A stretch of 64,000 nucleotides of DNA from Diploscapter coronatus (lineage: Eukaryota > Nematoda > Chromadorea > Rhabditida > Rhabditidae). The stretch spans positions 76,717,201 to 76,781,200 of the forward strand of contig OZ038422.1 of NCBI GenBank assembly GCA_964036155.1, read 5' to 3'. Positions 12,801 through 24,623 of the stretch are shown in pieces (position 1 is the first letter of the stretch; the number at the start of each line of letters is the position of its first letter). Position numbers and translations under genes: made by a program. The notes below the pieces were generated by a model. That model saw nothing but the letters and a program-made list of their open reading frames with translations. It was not told where the DNA came from and searched no databases.

Positions 12801-14144
12801 GACTAAACTTATAATTCATAACTTAGAAAGATTAGATAGTTTAAACTCTCAGATAGCCACAGCCCTGGTCTACTACGGTCTGGTCATCGCTCTGTCAGAT
12901 CAGTCATCGCCAGGTCGGCAAGTCTTCGATGGAAACTTCTTCCTCAACAACGCTATTGCCGGATTCATTGAATTGCCCACGTTAGCTGGATGCGTTTTCT
13001 TGCTGAGATTCGGAAGGAAACCGTAAGTTTAGACTTTTAGACTACAGAAATTTCTTGCCAAAGTTGTATTTTTCAACTAAAACTAAAACGAATAACTTTC
13101 TCGGATATTTAACTCACTTCATTTTACGAATTTCTAAATGCAATTTTTTCAGATCCTTGATGGTTACTCTAATTTTCTCCGGTGTATTCCTACTTCTGAC
13201 GATCACTGCTAGTAAATTCCGGAGAACTACCTTCGCTCTTCTATTCATGTTCATTTCCAAGTCGTGTGTGCAGGGCGCGTTCAATATTCTCTATATTTTC
13301 ACGTCGGAACTCAACCCGACTGTCATTAGGAATTCGGCTGTGGGAGTCTCATCAATGGTAATAGCTTCAAGGCTTACCGAGTTCTAGCATAAAAGAAATT
13401 TCAAGTTCAAAGGAACTATTTTGCATTAAGAAAAGCAATTTGACTCATGAAAACAGCTTTATTTCTGTTAAGCTATCTTTCCATTCCATTTATTGTTTTA
13501 GATTTCCCGTATGGGAGCAGGCGCGTCAGGCTACATCGCCATTTTGTCCGATGTCTCGATGCCCTTAGTTCCAATGCTGATCTTCGCCTGCTTCTCGCTG
13601 ATCGCAGGGGCTCTGACTAATTTCCTCCCTGAAACTCAGGGACTTCCTCTGCCAGGTAGAATTAACATAAATATATAAATCAAAGCTAGGAACTACTTTA
13701 CTCGATACTTCTTGCAGAGACAATCTGGGACGCAGTGAGGATGATGGAAACCAAATCTAAGCCGTGCATAGGCCTGAACAAGACTCCACTGGTCGATAAG
13801 GAGCATTCAGAACCCTATTCACCGAAGGTCATTTTCATATCTTGGCAAAAATTGTGGTCTCTGAAAGATAACTATATTTTCAGAAGGACTCTACAGTCAG
13901 CTCGGAATCCGAATCTGAGCCTTCCGAGTCAGAAGAGTCATCGACGGATTCTGAAGAGCGGCGACAAAAAGAAAAGAAGGAGAAAAGGAGAGTTAGGATT
14001 GAAAAGAACAAACAGCAAAGGAGAGAGCAACTGAAAGGAAAAAGTCAGACTAATAAGAAGGAGAAGGAAGCCAAGTCGAATGACACCGAGATGACAACCA
14101 TGGATTCGAAAACGAACAGTAGTAAGCTTAAAGATGTGGATTAA
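9866..14144 (+). CDS. SLC22-type organic ion transporter (MFS), about 795 aa
   Basis: Eighteen exons: 9866-9901, 10027-~10158, 10338-10465, 10731-10846, 11012-11074, 11120-11193, 11238-11327, 11393-11554, 11683-11813, 11905-12074, 12196-12305, 12350-12435, 12488-12677, 12853-13022, 13153-13357, 13502-13655, 13718-13827, 13884-14144. It is a 12-helix major-facilitator protein. Hallmarks are SVVTEWNRVCDNNW before helix 2, the loop motif GGFVSDRYGRKTAIF, PESPRWLIINNK in the central loop, LLRFGRKPSLM, and LPETQGLPLPET after helix 12. A large extracellular loop between helices 1 and 2 has several Asn-X-Ser/Thr sites. The N-terminal cytosolic part (about 150 residues) and a Ser/Glu then Lys-rich tail (about 110 residues) are longer than usual for SLC22. 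The donor of exon 2 is not evident, and intron 11 (44 nt) needs a GC donor. Likely transports organic cations, anions or zwitterions such as carnitine; the substrate is not predictable. Confidence 0.93.
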
Positions 14145-14844
14145 CATATTTTCTGAATCTCTACTTTTTCATTGACATAGAAGCGTAAATATTTGACTCA
14201 ATGAAACATGCTCCATTAAAAGAATTTGGCTAAGTTTAGAAGTGGAGCATATTTCGTTAATTGGTAAGAATAGTTGTGTTTTTGTCTAATTTCTCGTCTA
14301 CTTGCCATAGCGTGTTCCCTCCTCCATGACAATACTGCTTTCTTACAGTGTTCATTTCTTTACCGCATTCGGGTACTGTATCTTTACTTATTCGTGCATT
14401 TCTTTATTTTTAAAAACAGGTTTCATATTACGATTCAGTTGTACTTCACTCGTAGATTCAATTAAAATTCGTTCAAACCAGGGCCCTCAATGACCAATTT
14501 TCCTCAGATTATGTACACGAATCTTTGCCATATTTTGTTAGCTTATAGGCTATTCCATTGATTAGATCGAAAATTTGAAAATAAAGAAGTTTTATTTTGT
14601 AATACCATTTAGCAATCAGATAGTTATATAAGTTTGTTGTGGAGCCTCTCGGAAACGGAAAGTCTTTCAAAATTTCTACAGAAAACAATGAGTTCGAATT
14701 GAAGAACGTTTATTGTAAACGAGTAGTCTTCTGCAAGGGGCGGATTCGTCTCATTTTGAGACGTGTGCGATAAATGAAGACGTTGTGTTCGTGAGATGTC
14801 GAAGTTCCGTCGTCGTCGTCGTCGTCGTCGGCATTTTCGTCCAC
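14145..14844. other. Convergent 3' region
   Basis: The 700 bp between the transporter stop (14144) and the MSS4 stop (14845, other strand). A poly(A) signal AATAAA (14579-14584) suits the transporter transcript. A GTC/CGT trinucleotide run at about 14806-14830 falls in the MSS4 3' UTR. Confidence 0.45.
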
Positions 14845-16571
14845 TTATTTGTCGTCACCACCGATGTATTTGCACCGCTCGACGGCCACCCAGAACTCCT
14901 TGTTATCTTCGCTTCGAACGCCGACTGGACCGAGCTCACAATCACCTGAAGTTTTTGATTTCTTCGATGAAGACCACCTTGATTATCAATGTATCTTGCT
15001 GGAGATTGGAATTAGAACTAATGGTAATTGCAATTTGAAGCCAGAATTTGACAGCTCGAAAGAGAAATTCGAGCTCTACAGGACAAAAAATGAAGTCAAA
15101 ATAAAAAAATGTAACCCTAACTAACCACACATGAGGTACTTCTTCCTGTTGATGGTCTGCCAGCCGATGGTGTCGAACGCCATGTCGTCCTCCGTGTACC
15201 ACCACCAGCTTATCTTCTCGAAGCCTGACTCGCCCTTGCCCTGGTGCGTCATTACTCGCAGGTCGATTGGTTTCCCTGAAATAATATTGTCTTTCTTTGA
15301 ACAAAGTTGGAATGAATTTTGAGCCCAGTTTAATCATAATCTGGAAACTACAGGGTGCGAGGAAAGTTCGTGTGCACTTTTAAAATTTATTTTTAGCAAC
15401 AAATAACAACAAAATAACAGGGTTACTTGGACTCAAAATGTCCGCCATTAGCAGCCACACATTTTCTCAGGCGTTTCGGAAATTCGTCGACGATTTTAGA
15501 GATCATTTCCATCGGAATCTCGACCCATGCCGTTTTCAAGCTTCGCTTCAGAGATTTGATCAAGATATGAGGCTCCGCGCATGCCTTGGACTCCAGGATG
15601 CCCAAAATGAAGAAGTCCATAAGATTGAGCTCCGGAGAGTTCAATGCCACTCGTCTAGAGCAGAAATTGAAAGAAAAACTCGAAAAGAAACCAACGCCGA
15701 TTTTTTTGCCAATTGTGTTTTTGCTCGATATCGAACTACTTCTCATCGTTGAAAGAAGATCATGCGATGACGACCGGCAGCGAAGCGTCAGAGCAATTTT
15801 TTTGTATTGAGCGACTATCTTGGTCTTCATTTCGTCAATTAGAAAGTGCACTTCGACTCCTTTTCAAGATTTTAGGCCAATATCCTTGAAAATCTTTCTG
15901 ACTGACCAACTGGAGACTCCGACTTCTTTGCCCAACTTTCTGGTGGAATTCTTTCGACTTCTGGCGATTCGACTGAGAATCTTCTGTCGATTAGCAGCTG
16001 TATTGGCGGTTTTCGGACGGCCGGAGCGAGGGCGATCGTCGTTAGATCCGGTTTCTTGATATCGCTTGTTCGCCTTGCGAAAAGTGTTACGGTGTATGTC
16101 CAGAAGACGTTCAATTTCTGTCGCTCCTTTACCTTTCTCATTTAGCTTTATGATTGCAGAACGTCGATTAGACCTCTAAGTTTATAATTATAGATAAAAT
16201 AAACAAATAAAAAAAGAAAAAAATAATTTAAGCACAAATGAAACAGTGCACACGAACTTTCCTCGCACCCTGTACCAGCTTTGATGTATCTGACGGCGCC
16301 CTCAGGAAAGAACACCGATTCGCAGCGCCTGCAGACGATCTTGTAGAAGTTCTTCTCGTCCTCGTTCAGCAGTTCGTCCTTGTCAACCTGTGATTCTCAC
16401 TTTAACTTCACACCAAGCTTCTAGATCAACTTCAGTCTGACGATAAAAGCTCATGAAGTTGAAGTCGAGACTGGATCAACTGGATCAACTTGCCTTTTCA
16501 CATTTTCCGCTGACTTTATTGTTGGCCACACTTTTGGGGGCGATCGAAAAGAGCTGCAGATTGCGATTCAT
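14845..16571 (-). CDS. RABIF: MSS4/RABIF homologue, Rab-interacting Zn-binding chaperone/GEF, 146 aa
   Basis: Four exons on the minus strand: 16494-16571, 16276-16387, 15126-15275, 14845-14945. MSS4 proteins bind nucleotide-free exocytic Rabs and hold one zinc through two CxxC pairs. Here these are CRRC (residues 45-48) and CGDC (113-116). The block CGDCELGPVGVRSEDNKEFW matches CADCEIGPIG...KKSFYVALER of animal MSS4, and WWYTEDDMAFDTIGWQ matches WLVEDMFIFENVGF. The length is slightly above the family's roughly 123 residues because of an N-terminal extension. Intron 1 has a clean GC donor (AAG|GCAAGT) and no GT alternative. Intron 2 contains a whole mariner element, and the donor GTA overlaps the target-site TA. 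Splicing should still remove the element, so the gene is probably functional. Confidence 0.92.
15351..16272 (-). mobile_element. Decayed mariner-family transposon (922 bp) in MSS4 intron 2
   Basis: Perfect 27-bp terminal inverted repeats lie at 15351-15377 (starting cagggtgcgagg) and 16246-16272. They are flanked by TA duplications at 15349-15350 and 16273-16274. On the minus strand the interior encodes pieces of a mariner transposase. An N-terminal helix-turn-helix part (about 15872-16180) includes RSNRRSAIIKLNEKGKGATE. A C-terminal part (15423-15700) includes SPELNLMDFFILG, corresponding to the third catalytic region, then FPKRLRKCVAANGGHFESK. The reading frame is broken near 15850-15870 and the middle of the gene is missing, so it cannot encode active transposase. 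Intact TIRs mean it could still be mobilised in trans. Confidence 0.97.
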
Positions 16572-17544
16572 CGCTTGATTGCCTGATCGGCGGACGAGGT
16601 AATGAAGAAGTAAATAATAAGACTCAAATAGAAAGGTGCATGTAAGCTAATTTCAACACTATTGAATTAATCCTGTTCAACAATATTTTCTGCTCGCCAA
16701 AACAAAGTTTCGATTTTCGGCGTTCTGGAATTGTCGCGAATTGCGACCTTCGCTTTTCTTATTTCGTAGACAAGTTACGATTTTTCTATCTTATCGATTG
16801 AACCTATCCCCGATGCAAAAATGTTTTCTTTTCCTCTTGCCTCGCCCTTTTGCTTCAAAGGCAGCATTCTTTGCTGCTCAACAATTCTCATCGGATTTAT
16901 TTTTTATATTGATTTTTCTTATTTTAAATAAATGGTTTAATTATCCAACTTTGAGAAATAAATAAATTGGCATCCAACGCCTGTCCATTACTACCTGACC
17001 TCCGCACACGCAGCTTGTACTAACATTCAGTTTAATTTATCACCATTTTCAGATTATGCAATTATTACAGGACCATTTTGATGATATCAAATTGGCATAA
17101 ACATTTATATTGTCTCTAGTAAGATAGTGCTGGAGAGTATAAATAGCAATGGATTTCAGTAGAGGATTATTCACCTTCAGATCAGAAGGCCAACCCCAGA
17201 AGAAGCGCCGAGATACACTCTACTGCTCCTGCTCGACTCCTGTCTGACCCCGAACCGGTCCGACCACCTTCTCTCTCTCCACGACAACTCTTCATTCTCT
17301 TTCCACTCCTCACACCACGTGACATTGCACCTTTGCAAATAAACGTGTATAAACCCGATCTGGTTGTTGTTGACTACAAGACATAATTGTATACAAGTTA
17401 CAAAATCAAATGTCATGCAATAAAACAGCGATAAGAATAACAGGGTAATTGAAGAAGATTTTGGTTTGATAAGTAAATTTGGACCATCATTAATGATAAA
17501 AATTGTTTCGCCGTTAATTTGATCTGAAATTGAACCCTGCTACC
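16572..17544. other. Intergenic, no gene recognised
   Basis: Divergent upstream region between MSS4 and the lectin gene. A TATA-like tataaatag lies near 17138 and might serve the lectin promoter; this is inference from position only. No supported coding sequence. Confidence 0.35.
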
Positions 17545-19028
17545 ATGAAACTATTGATTGTCGTATTTCTAATTTCATCTTGCATATTTTCTATATCGGC
17601 ACAAAATTCAGCGAAATGTGATCCACAGGATTCATTGTTCGGAAACAAGTACAAGTTTATTCTCCTTGATTGAGTGAAAATTCCGAAAAATAGAATAGTT
17701 TGCCGCTCAAAACTGATTTATGTTTCAGATGCTACAGATTCGTCAATCAGTTGATGAATTTTACCTCTGCTGTAGACTATTGCAGAGGAATAGGCTATTC
17801 CTTGACATCCATTCACTCGATAGCTGAAAACAATTTCTTGAGACGTAAGCATTCTTGATGGAGCGAGTTTAACTAAAAAATGCTTCAGTGCAGTCTGAGA
17901 GTATCTTTGGCAAGTCACATCATAATTTCTACATCGGACTCTACTCACCTTCGAAGAACATAAATAACTGGGTCTATGTAGATGGGTCAGCTTATGATTT
18001 CAACAATTGGAATAATGGTACAAAATATTCTCTTGAGATTTTTTGTTTTTATGAAATTATGATCCTATAGCAAAGGAACCTCTGAATTTTTGCAAGAATG
18101 AACATTTTGACAGAACACTGATTTAGGCGAACCATCTGGTTCTCGCTGGTACGTTGCATTCCGCATCGCTGACGGAAAATGGATAACAGTCTCGAATTCT
18201 GCATCGATTCCATTCGTGTGCAGTGCTGCTTCCAACAACACTTTACCAGCTAACACTACCGTGGCTCCAATGACAACGACGTCTTCAGGAAGTAAGAATA
18301 TCAAATGAGTGAATTGACTCTAGCATTCGATGTTCATATCTTGAACCAAAAGTTTATGTGCATCTTATGATTGTTTTGCAATAAGTATACAGTATAGTGC
18401 TATGATTGAATTTCGAAAATTAGCATTATAACGCTTCGGATTTTAATATCACTGCAAGTATGATAATGATCATATTTATTTAAAGTAGAAGTGCAAATAC
18501 TGCTCTTATGCAAAAACGAGACAACCAGGCTTGTTACAAATTTATCTATTCCCGTCTCCGTCCCCGGTTCGCCCAAATTTTGGAACAACAACAAAATACT
18601 TCTTTGCCATTTATCACTTGTATTTATGGAGAAATTCTAAAATTTTAGCCGTCTGTCCTGGCTGTACGCAAGTGATCACGGACGACGCCTACTGGAGAGA
18701 GGGTGAAGGGGCTCAACTGTGCGGTGGCGCTAACATAGCACCCATACTGCAAAGAGTTCACGGACCTCCAACCATCACCCCCATGCCGAACAGTGATCCA
18801 TGCAGTGAAACCATAATGTGCGACCCAGCTCGTTATAATGCTTTTATAGCAATTACTTATATTATTGGATTCGGGTTCAATTGTGATGGAGAGACTGTAG
18901 ATCTTCTCAATAACTACCTGAATCCTTATCAATGCAATACGACAAATTCGAACTTTTTCACTGATAGCGATGATGCGAATGGTATTCCAATTAAAGCTCT
19001 CCTTTGCTATTTGGCAGATCCGAATTAA
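17545..19028 (+). CDS. Secreted C-type lectin-like protein, 297 aa
   Basis: Five exons: 17545-17648, 17729-17844, 17889-18017, 18127-18291, 18649-19028. A signal peptide covers residues 1-19 (KLLIVVFLISSCIFSISA). Next comes a C-type lectin-like fold: CDPQDSLFGNKCYRF, AVDYCRGIGYSLTSIHS (helix 1 with the conserved Ala/Cys spacing), FYIGLYSP, and WNN before the last strands. It lacks a clear EPN/WND calcium-site pair, so sugar binding is uncertain. A Thr-rich linker (TTTSSG) leads to a second domain with about eight cysteines (CPGC, then single Cys to the end), which looks like a nematode-specific Cys-rich module. Likely secreted, perhaps from gut or epidermis, with an immune or surface role by analogy with nematode CLEC proteins. 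AATAAA follows the stop at about 19032. Confidence 0.9.
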
Positions 19029-19850
19029 AACAATAAACGGAAATTAAGTCATTTATTACTTATTTCACTTGTAAATCGTGTATTATTTCGGTGTTCTTAT
19101 CAGCGAATAACATACCATAATTTTTCGATAAAAATAACGAAATGTGATTATTAGGAACTCATTCTGCCATAGTTTAGATTATTGCCTCTCAATTTTATTA
19201 TATTTATTAAAACAAGCATCATCAATGAATATGTAATTTAAATAATCTAGTTGACATAACTTTCTTTATCAAATCAATTGGTGAAGCAGAAATCTTGCTA
19301 AAGTTTGATTACTTAAAACCAACTAAGTCACACGAGTTTTCGATGTAAAGAAATCAACGCATAATTTTAAGTGGAAAATCGAAAATTAGAAATCTACAGA
19401 GTGCAACAAATGTTTTTTCCTCACAGCGGATTGAAGAAGATAATAGCTGGAGAGAAACTTATGCTTTAATAAATATTTTAAGAGACGTTCCACGAATAAA
19501 CTCAACTAGAGTCAAAGGAGGTCCGGACAATGACAAAAGTTTCACAAATTCAAACCAAACTTATACGGTGGATATGCCCTTAGGTTTTGATGAGACATTT
19601 CGTTTATTAGTGGATGCAAATGCGAGTTTATTAAAATGAGGATTTGTTAGTCTCGAGTCGTAACACACGTTTTCGTTCCGTTCCGCCCTGATGGCTTCTG
19701 CTGGACTGATTAGTACGATTCGCAAGCGTCTGGCATAGAGTTACTGCAATTTATTTATTTATTTTTTAAAAATATTTTTAGATTCAGTAATTTAAACAAC
19801 ACTCAAAAGACGACGATTTTCTCACTACTTCTAACAGTTCATGGCGTCAT
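19029..19850. other. Intergenic, no gene recognised
   Basis: AT-rich 820 bp between the 3' ends of two convergent genes. It contains no coding signal I can support. Confidence 0.4.
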
Positions 19851-20947
19851 TTATAAAGTCCAGTAAAATTCGAAGACTAACCGATAAAGGAAGAGGAAGA
19901 CAGCGAACAGAACCAGAAACCCCCACATATGAACTGAAAATTTCTACTATTTTAATTAGGTAAAAGTTAGTGTACGTTCCGAAAGTCCTCCAGTTTGCTG
20001 TGGATCTACGTGTTCCTGACTGCGAGAAGGTGAGCGAGCATGCGATTTGGCTGTTTTGAAGCCTGAAATCAAACTGATCTTCATTCTTTTCCAATGTAAC
20101 TTTTAAATTGATCCAAAAATAGAAACTTTCCTTTAACATTCCACACGTTAGCATGAATCGAAAAATCAACAATCGAGACTAGTCCAGTGGTGGTATTTTT
20201 TGGTAAAAAGTTGATGCTAAACTCATGCTAAGCATGAGCTCTTCTCTTATTTTTAGCATGAGCTTTGAAAAAAGTTATGCTCATGCTATAGCATGAGTTC
20301 TAGTCCGATTTAAAAGTTCGCGCTAAAAGATTCAAAAATACCACCACAGAAAAAAGCCTCGTTCATGAAAGGTAGAATCTTCGGTGGCATTCCCCCTTCT
20401 ACGTCTATAGCTTTTCTTGCTCACCTTCACTGCAGCTGTTGTTCATCTGCGCCCGTTTGTCGGTCTCTATCGGTGTGAACACCTCTCCCTCCTCAGTGGA
20501 AGTCTTCCTTATTGGGGACACTGCTTGTGGACTGAGTGGTTGTTTGGGTGAATCGGTCTCTTTCGGCGCCGCCGTCGCCTTCTTCTTCTTCTTCTCTTTC
20601 ATTCTCTTCATCACTCTGTATTCCTGCATTGCGTACGACGACGGTGGGGGAGCAGCAGGCAGATTGTAGACCATCTTCTCGCCGGCACACTTCTCCACGG
20701 ACTCGCTCTTCTTCGAGCACCAGCCACATTCGCACTCTTCGAAAATCGCACTGCCCGTCTCTTTCTTCTCGTAAAATGGCTTTTCCTAAACATTATTGAA
20801 ACATTAGTTACTTCACTTGTCTTTGTAATATTTCGTTTATCTTTTCTTCACTTCTCTCTGTTCTGCTCCGGGCTTCTTCCAATGCGCCTCGAGTGGATGC
20901 ACCTTGACGGCGACGTGCACCTCCGCTTCGTTGGACTCCTTCTCCAT
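19851..20947 (-). CDS. Unrecognised tail-anchored membrane protein, 208 aa
   Basis: Four exons: 20852-20947, 20425-20785, 19976-20062, 19851-19933; phases are consistent and the frame stays open. The start at 20947 is the only in-frame ATG of exon 1. The protein is hydrophilic for about 180 residues and ends in one hydrophobic helix (HMWGFLVLFAVFLFLYRLVF) seven residues before the stop, the arrangement of a tail-anchored protein with its bulk in the cytosol. Other visible parts are a Cys patch (EECECGWCSKK, about residues 46-56), a Tyr/Pro segment (VYNLPAAPPPSSY), a poly-Lys run (KEKKKKKAT), and Ser-Pro sites that could be phosphorylated. The family is not recognised. It is divergently paired with VPS33A, 275 bp apart, so the two may share a promoter region. 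Confidence 0.8.
20185..20349. repeat. MITE-like foldback (165 bp) in an intron of the tail-anchored gene
   Basis: The ends cagtggtggtattttt (20185-20200) and aaaaataccaccacag (ends 20349) are inverted repeats with one mismatch. The interior repeats the word gcatgagc/gctcatgc several times in both orientations, so it can form nested stems. It lies wholly within the intron 20063-20424. Confidence 0.75.
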
Positions 20948-21222
20948 TGTCGCGAGAACGGTAATGACTTGTGTTGCATTTTTCGCGATAAATTTTGATG
21001 AAAATTTAATATGTATGCTAATTTTCCATAAAAATAACTTCCTTTTTTAAAAGTTGAAGTTTTGTTTATCATTTTGCTCTACTTTCGCTCAATTCATTCT
21101 CTCTTCCACCATTCCACTCTTTGGCGCAGCCATCGCTACAATGTTTATTTTTCATTGGTGCAAGTGCGCATTTGAATCGTGCATTTATTAATTTAGTGGT
21201 TTTTCTTATTTGTCATTTTTAG

Positions 21223-24200
21223 ATGGTGATAGAAGAATCGGAAGGGAACTATTGGAATTGCGTGGAAGTGCGGATTGGCGTGGAGCAGGCCAGAAGACAG
21301 TTGTTCGCTGCGCTGGACAGTCTCGAGGGCACGAAATCCATCGTCTGGGACAAAAGCTTGATGCGGAAAGTTCAGCAGGTTGAATTTTTTGCTTATAAAA
21401 TATCTTAAAGTCGATATTTGACTTCAACTTGATCAGAGAGCTAATTTTCACAATTGGATCCAATTATTTTCTTTTAGTTTTTTGAGAACTAAACTGTTGG
21501 TTCCTAGCTAACTTTTTTGGAATGGCAAATAAATAAAATGTTAATTTTGCTTTTGTTTCAGTTCGCCTCGCCTCAACTCTTCAAGCAACACGACGTCGCT
21601 GAACATCTGGCGCTGAACAACTACAAATCGGTCCAATCGGCGCACGTCGTCTTCTTTCTGTCCCCCACTTTGAACGCACTCGATTCGCTATGCGCCTACA
21701 TTGACAAGGCTAGTAATCCATCGGTAAGATTTTTTAATCTGCAAGAATTTATTGTAATTAAAATTTCGAACATGAGTAGGCAATTTTTACTTTAATTTTA
21801 TTTTTTACTTATTTTTTATTTCCAGACCGTCCTGTACCAAGTGTTCTTCATTCCCGAGGCTTGGTACGTGATTCGAGAAAAGCTCAAAGAACGTGAAAAT
21901 GGACATGTAAGTATAGTCTTTCACGATTTTTAAAAATTTTATTTTTTAGTACTGGAAAAGACTGGAATCAGTGAAAGAAATTCCACTTGTATGGTTTCCT
22001 CGAGACGGTGAATGTTTGTCGCTTTCACAGCCTGAATTACCATCCAGGTAATTCGTTTTCCACAAAATAACCTTGGTAGTCTATTTTCTATAATAGTGCT
22101 TCACTGGTAAATAGATGAATTTTTAAGATACGCATGTTTTGTTTTTATTTTACTTTCAGACTTCTCCTAAACGGTGACTGGACGTATCTGCATCGATGTG
22201 CAGTGGCGCTGTTCAATTTGCTCCAAATTCAAGCCTCCCCTTCGATTCCGATTTATTCTCGAGGCCAATGGGCAGAAGACGTAGCAAGAATGACTCATAA
22301 ACTCAGGGCTAATTCGGTAATTTTGTAAATTTATCTAAATTCGACTAGCAATTTTTAAATAAGAAAATTTATCCTTTCATCTCTACGACTCCACTTTACA
22401 AAGTGGTCAAAATATTTTTTATTTTCATCAATTATCATATAGGCTAGCTTCACTTTATTAGAGAAAATATTTAATTTATTTTTCCAAGTCAATATTTCAG
22501 GAACAAACGCCCCAAAATTCCTCCCAATCCTCTCTGCAATTCAATCGGATCGTTCTGATCGACCGTTGGTTGGATCCGCTCAGTCCGATGCTGACTCAAC
22601 TCACTTATGCTGGGTTATTAGATGAGTTGTTCGAGATCGGAATCAACGCTAGTTTATCGGTAAGAAAAACAACTTTTATCTTTTATTCTGAAGAAATTTA
22701 ATTTATTTAGCTTCAAAAAACCTTCACTTTTACATAAAAATTTTGTAATTGAAATTTAAAATTAAAATTAGAATAATTATTTTCAGGTCTCGAAATGCGA
22801 CTTCGAGGAGAACGCCCAACTGGACCCGTTCGATCAAATCGACATTCAGCTGGACGAGGAGCTGTTCCATCGACTCAAACACGTCCACATCAATGCGATG
22901 GGCATCGAGCTGTCCAAGATTCTACAGGAAATCAGGGAGGATGAAAATGTTAGTTTTTGGTTCTATATTAAGACTGAACATTCTCTTGATCTCAAGAATT
23001 TATGAATTGATTATTTTCGTTACTATGCTAAAAAATTTTAGTTCAGAAGGAAGATCAACATTTTTTCAAATTATTTTGACGCTTAGAAAAGTATTTATTC
23101 AAGAACTTGGATGCTGTACGTCTTTTTTCTATAATCTGTATATCCAAAATTCGAAGATTTAATAATTTCGATGATATTAGGAAATTATGGTTGAGAAAAG
23201 CGATTTTTTCAGTACGACAAAGAAAAAATGTCCGTAGCCGAGTATCAGTTGCTCGTGAAGAAGATGCCGAGGATTTTGAAGCGAAAGAAGTCGGCCGGGC
23301 AGCACATGCGACTCGCGGAAATGAGCAGATCAGAACTGTACCAGAAACTCAGCGATATTGTCAAGATACAGAAAGGTTGGGATTTGCAGCTTTTAATTTA
23401 GCCTTTTATTAAAGTTCATACATCTTTTAACCTCTATTAAGGATTGATACAAGATTTATTCATTTCTCAGATTTGACACATGAACTGCATAATCTTTATC
23501 AAGATGCATTATTTTTTAAATTTTATTTTTCCAGAACTTCTCTTCTCCTCAAACTCTGATAAAATGGTTCCTTTTATCGAGGAACTAATCATCGAAGACG
23601 GTAATTTGAACGATGTTCTCCGACTTATTGCGGTGCATTCTCTCACAGCTGGGGGATTGAAAACAACGGTCTTGCAGCAGTACAGGAGGATGATTTGGCA
23701 GGTATGTTTTTTAAACTTTTATTTTACCTTTAATGATCAAAATTCCGTACTTTCTTTAATTTCAACCTCGGATCTTCTATTTTCACTATATCATTAGAGG
23801 GGGTCTTTTATTTTAAAAATACAATATTTTTATTTTTTTTATATTTTTCAGTCCTACGGCATCGAAGCTCTGAACAAATTCATGAAGATGCAGAAGATGG
23901 GTTTGGTCCGGGAGAAGGGTGGTAGTGGGAAAATGGCCTGCGAACACGCTCCTTTGCTCTTCCAGCAAATGAACAAACAATACGATCTGCTGCCCGAGCA
24001 CGTTAATGAAATGGTAAGTCGTATTTTTAGAAGATTTCAAGAAATATATTTTTAATTGCTATTATTTTAAGATTTATTGCAAAATTCATTTATAAACCGC
24101 AAATATAGAAGATAATTTGAAAAAAAAAGTAATTTAGTAGAAACTAATGGTATAGAAAAACTGCCTAAGCTTTAATAGATACCCTTTTTATCTTTTAATT

Positions 24201-24623
24201 TTGAGACTCCCAACGACACAGCCTATGCCTACAGCGGCTATGCTTCTCTTTTAGTCAGAATCATTGAAGAAGGAATCAAATTGCGATGGGCCGCGTGGAA
24301 CAAAATCGGAGAGGAGATTTTTCCAAATGGTAAAATTAAGCAAAAAAATTTAATATTTATCTTCCTAAATTTTCTATGAAAATTATCTACATTTTTAACT
24401 TCGCTAAGATATGAATTGATCCAATTCTGACACAAAATCAATTATTTAAGGCATTTTTCAAGATTTTAAAATTTCAGACAACTCGCAAGTCGCCCTATTC
24501 GTCGTTGGTGGTTTGACTCGAGCTGAAATCGCTTCACTTCGACTTCTACCTCAAATCTCACTAATTCTGACTTCTTCTGTAACGACTGGTGCTAAACTCC
24601 TCGAGAACATAACGGATATCTAA
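21223..24623 (+). CDS. VPS33A: VPS33A homologue, Sec1/Munc18 subunit of HOPS/CORVET, 578 aa
   Basis: Twelve exons: 21223-21378, 21562-21723, 21826-21906, 21950-22047, 22160-22316, 22501-22659, 22787-22948, 23213-23375, 23535-23701, 23852-24013, 24206-24329, 24478-24623. It belongs to the Sec1/Munc18 family, which grips SNARE bundles during fusion. As VPS33 it works in HOPS/CORVET at late endosomes and lysosomes. Diagnostic blocks are IVLIDRWLDPLSPMLTQLTY (compare LLDRNVDLLTPLATQLTY of VPS33A), GLLDELFEI, YGIEALNKFMKMQKMGL, AYSGYASLLVRIIEEG, and VALFVVGGLTRAEIASLRLL near the C-terminus. Its length is close to the family's roughly 600 residues. The first two blocks fit VPS33A better than VPS33B. 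The start codon directly follows a TTTTTAG acceptor, which suggests a trans-spliced message with almost no 5' UTR. No defects seen. Confidence 0.95.

Noticed and set aside
14942..15337. 131-codon minus-strand frame
   Set aside because: It reads through MSS4 intron 3, exon 3 in the wrong frame and part of intron 2. The homologous MSS4 frame is the other one.
18645..18932. 95-codon minus-strand frame
   Set aside because: Antisense shadow of the last lectin exon, which has a clear Cys-rich coding pattern on the plus strand.
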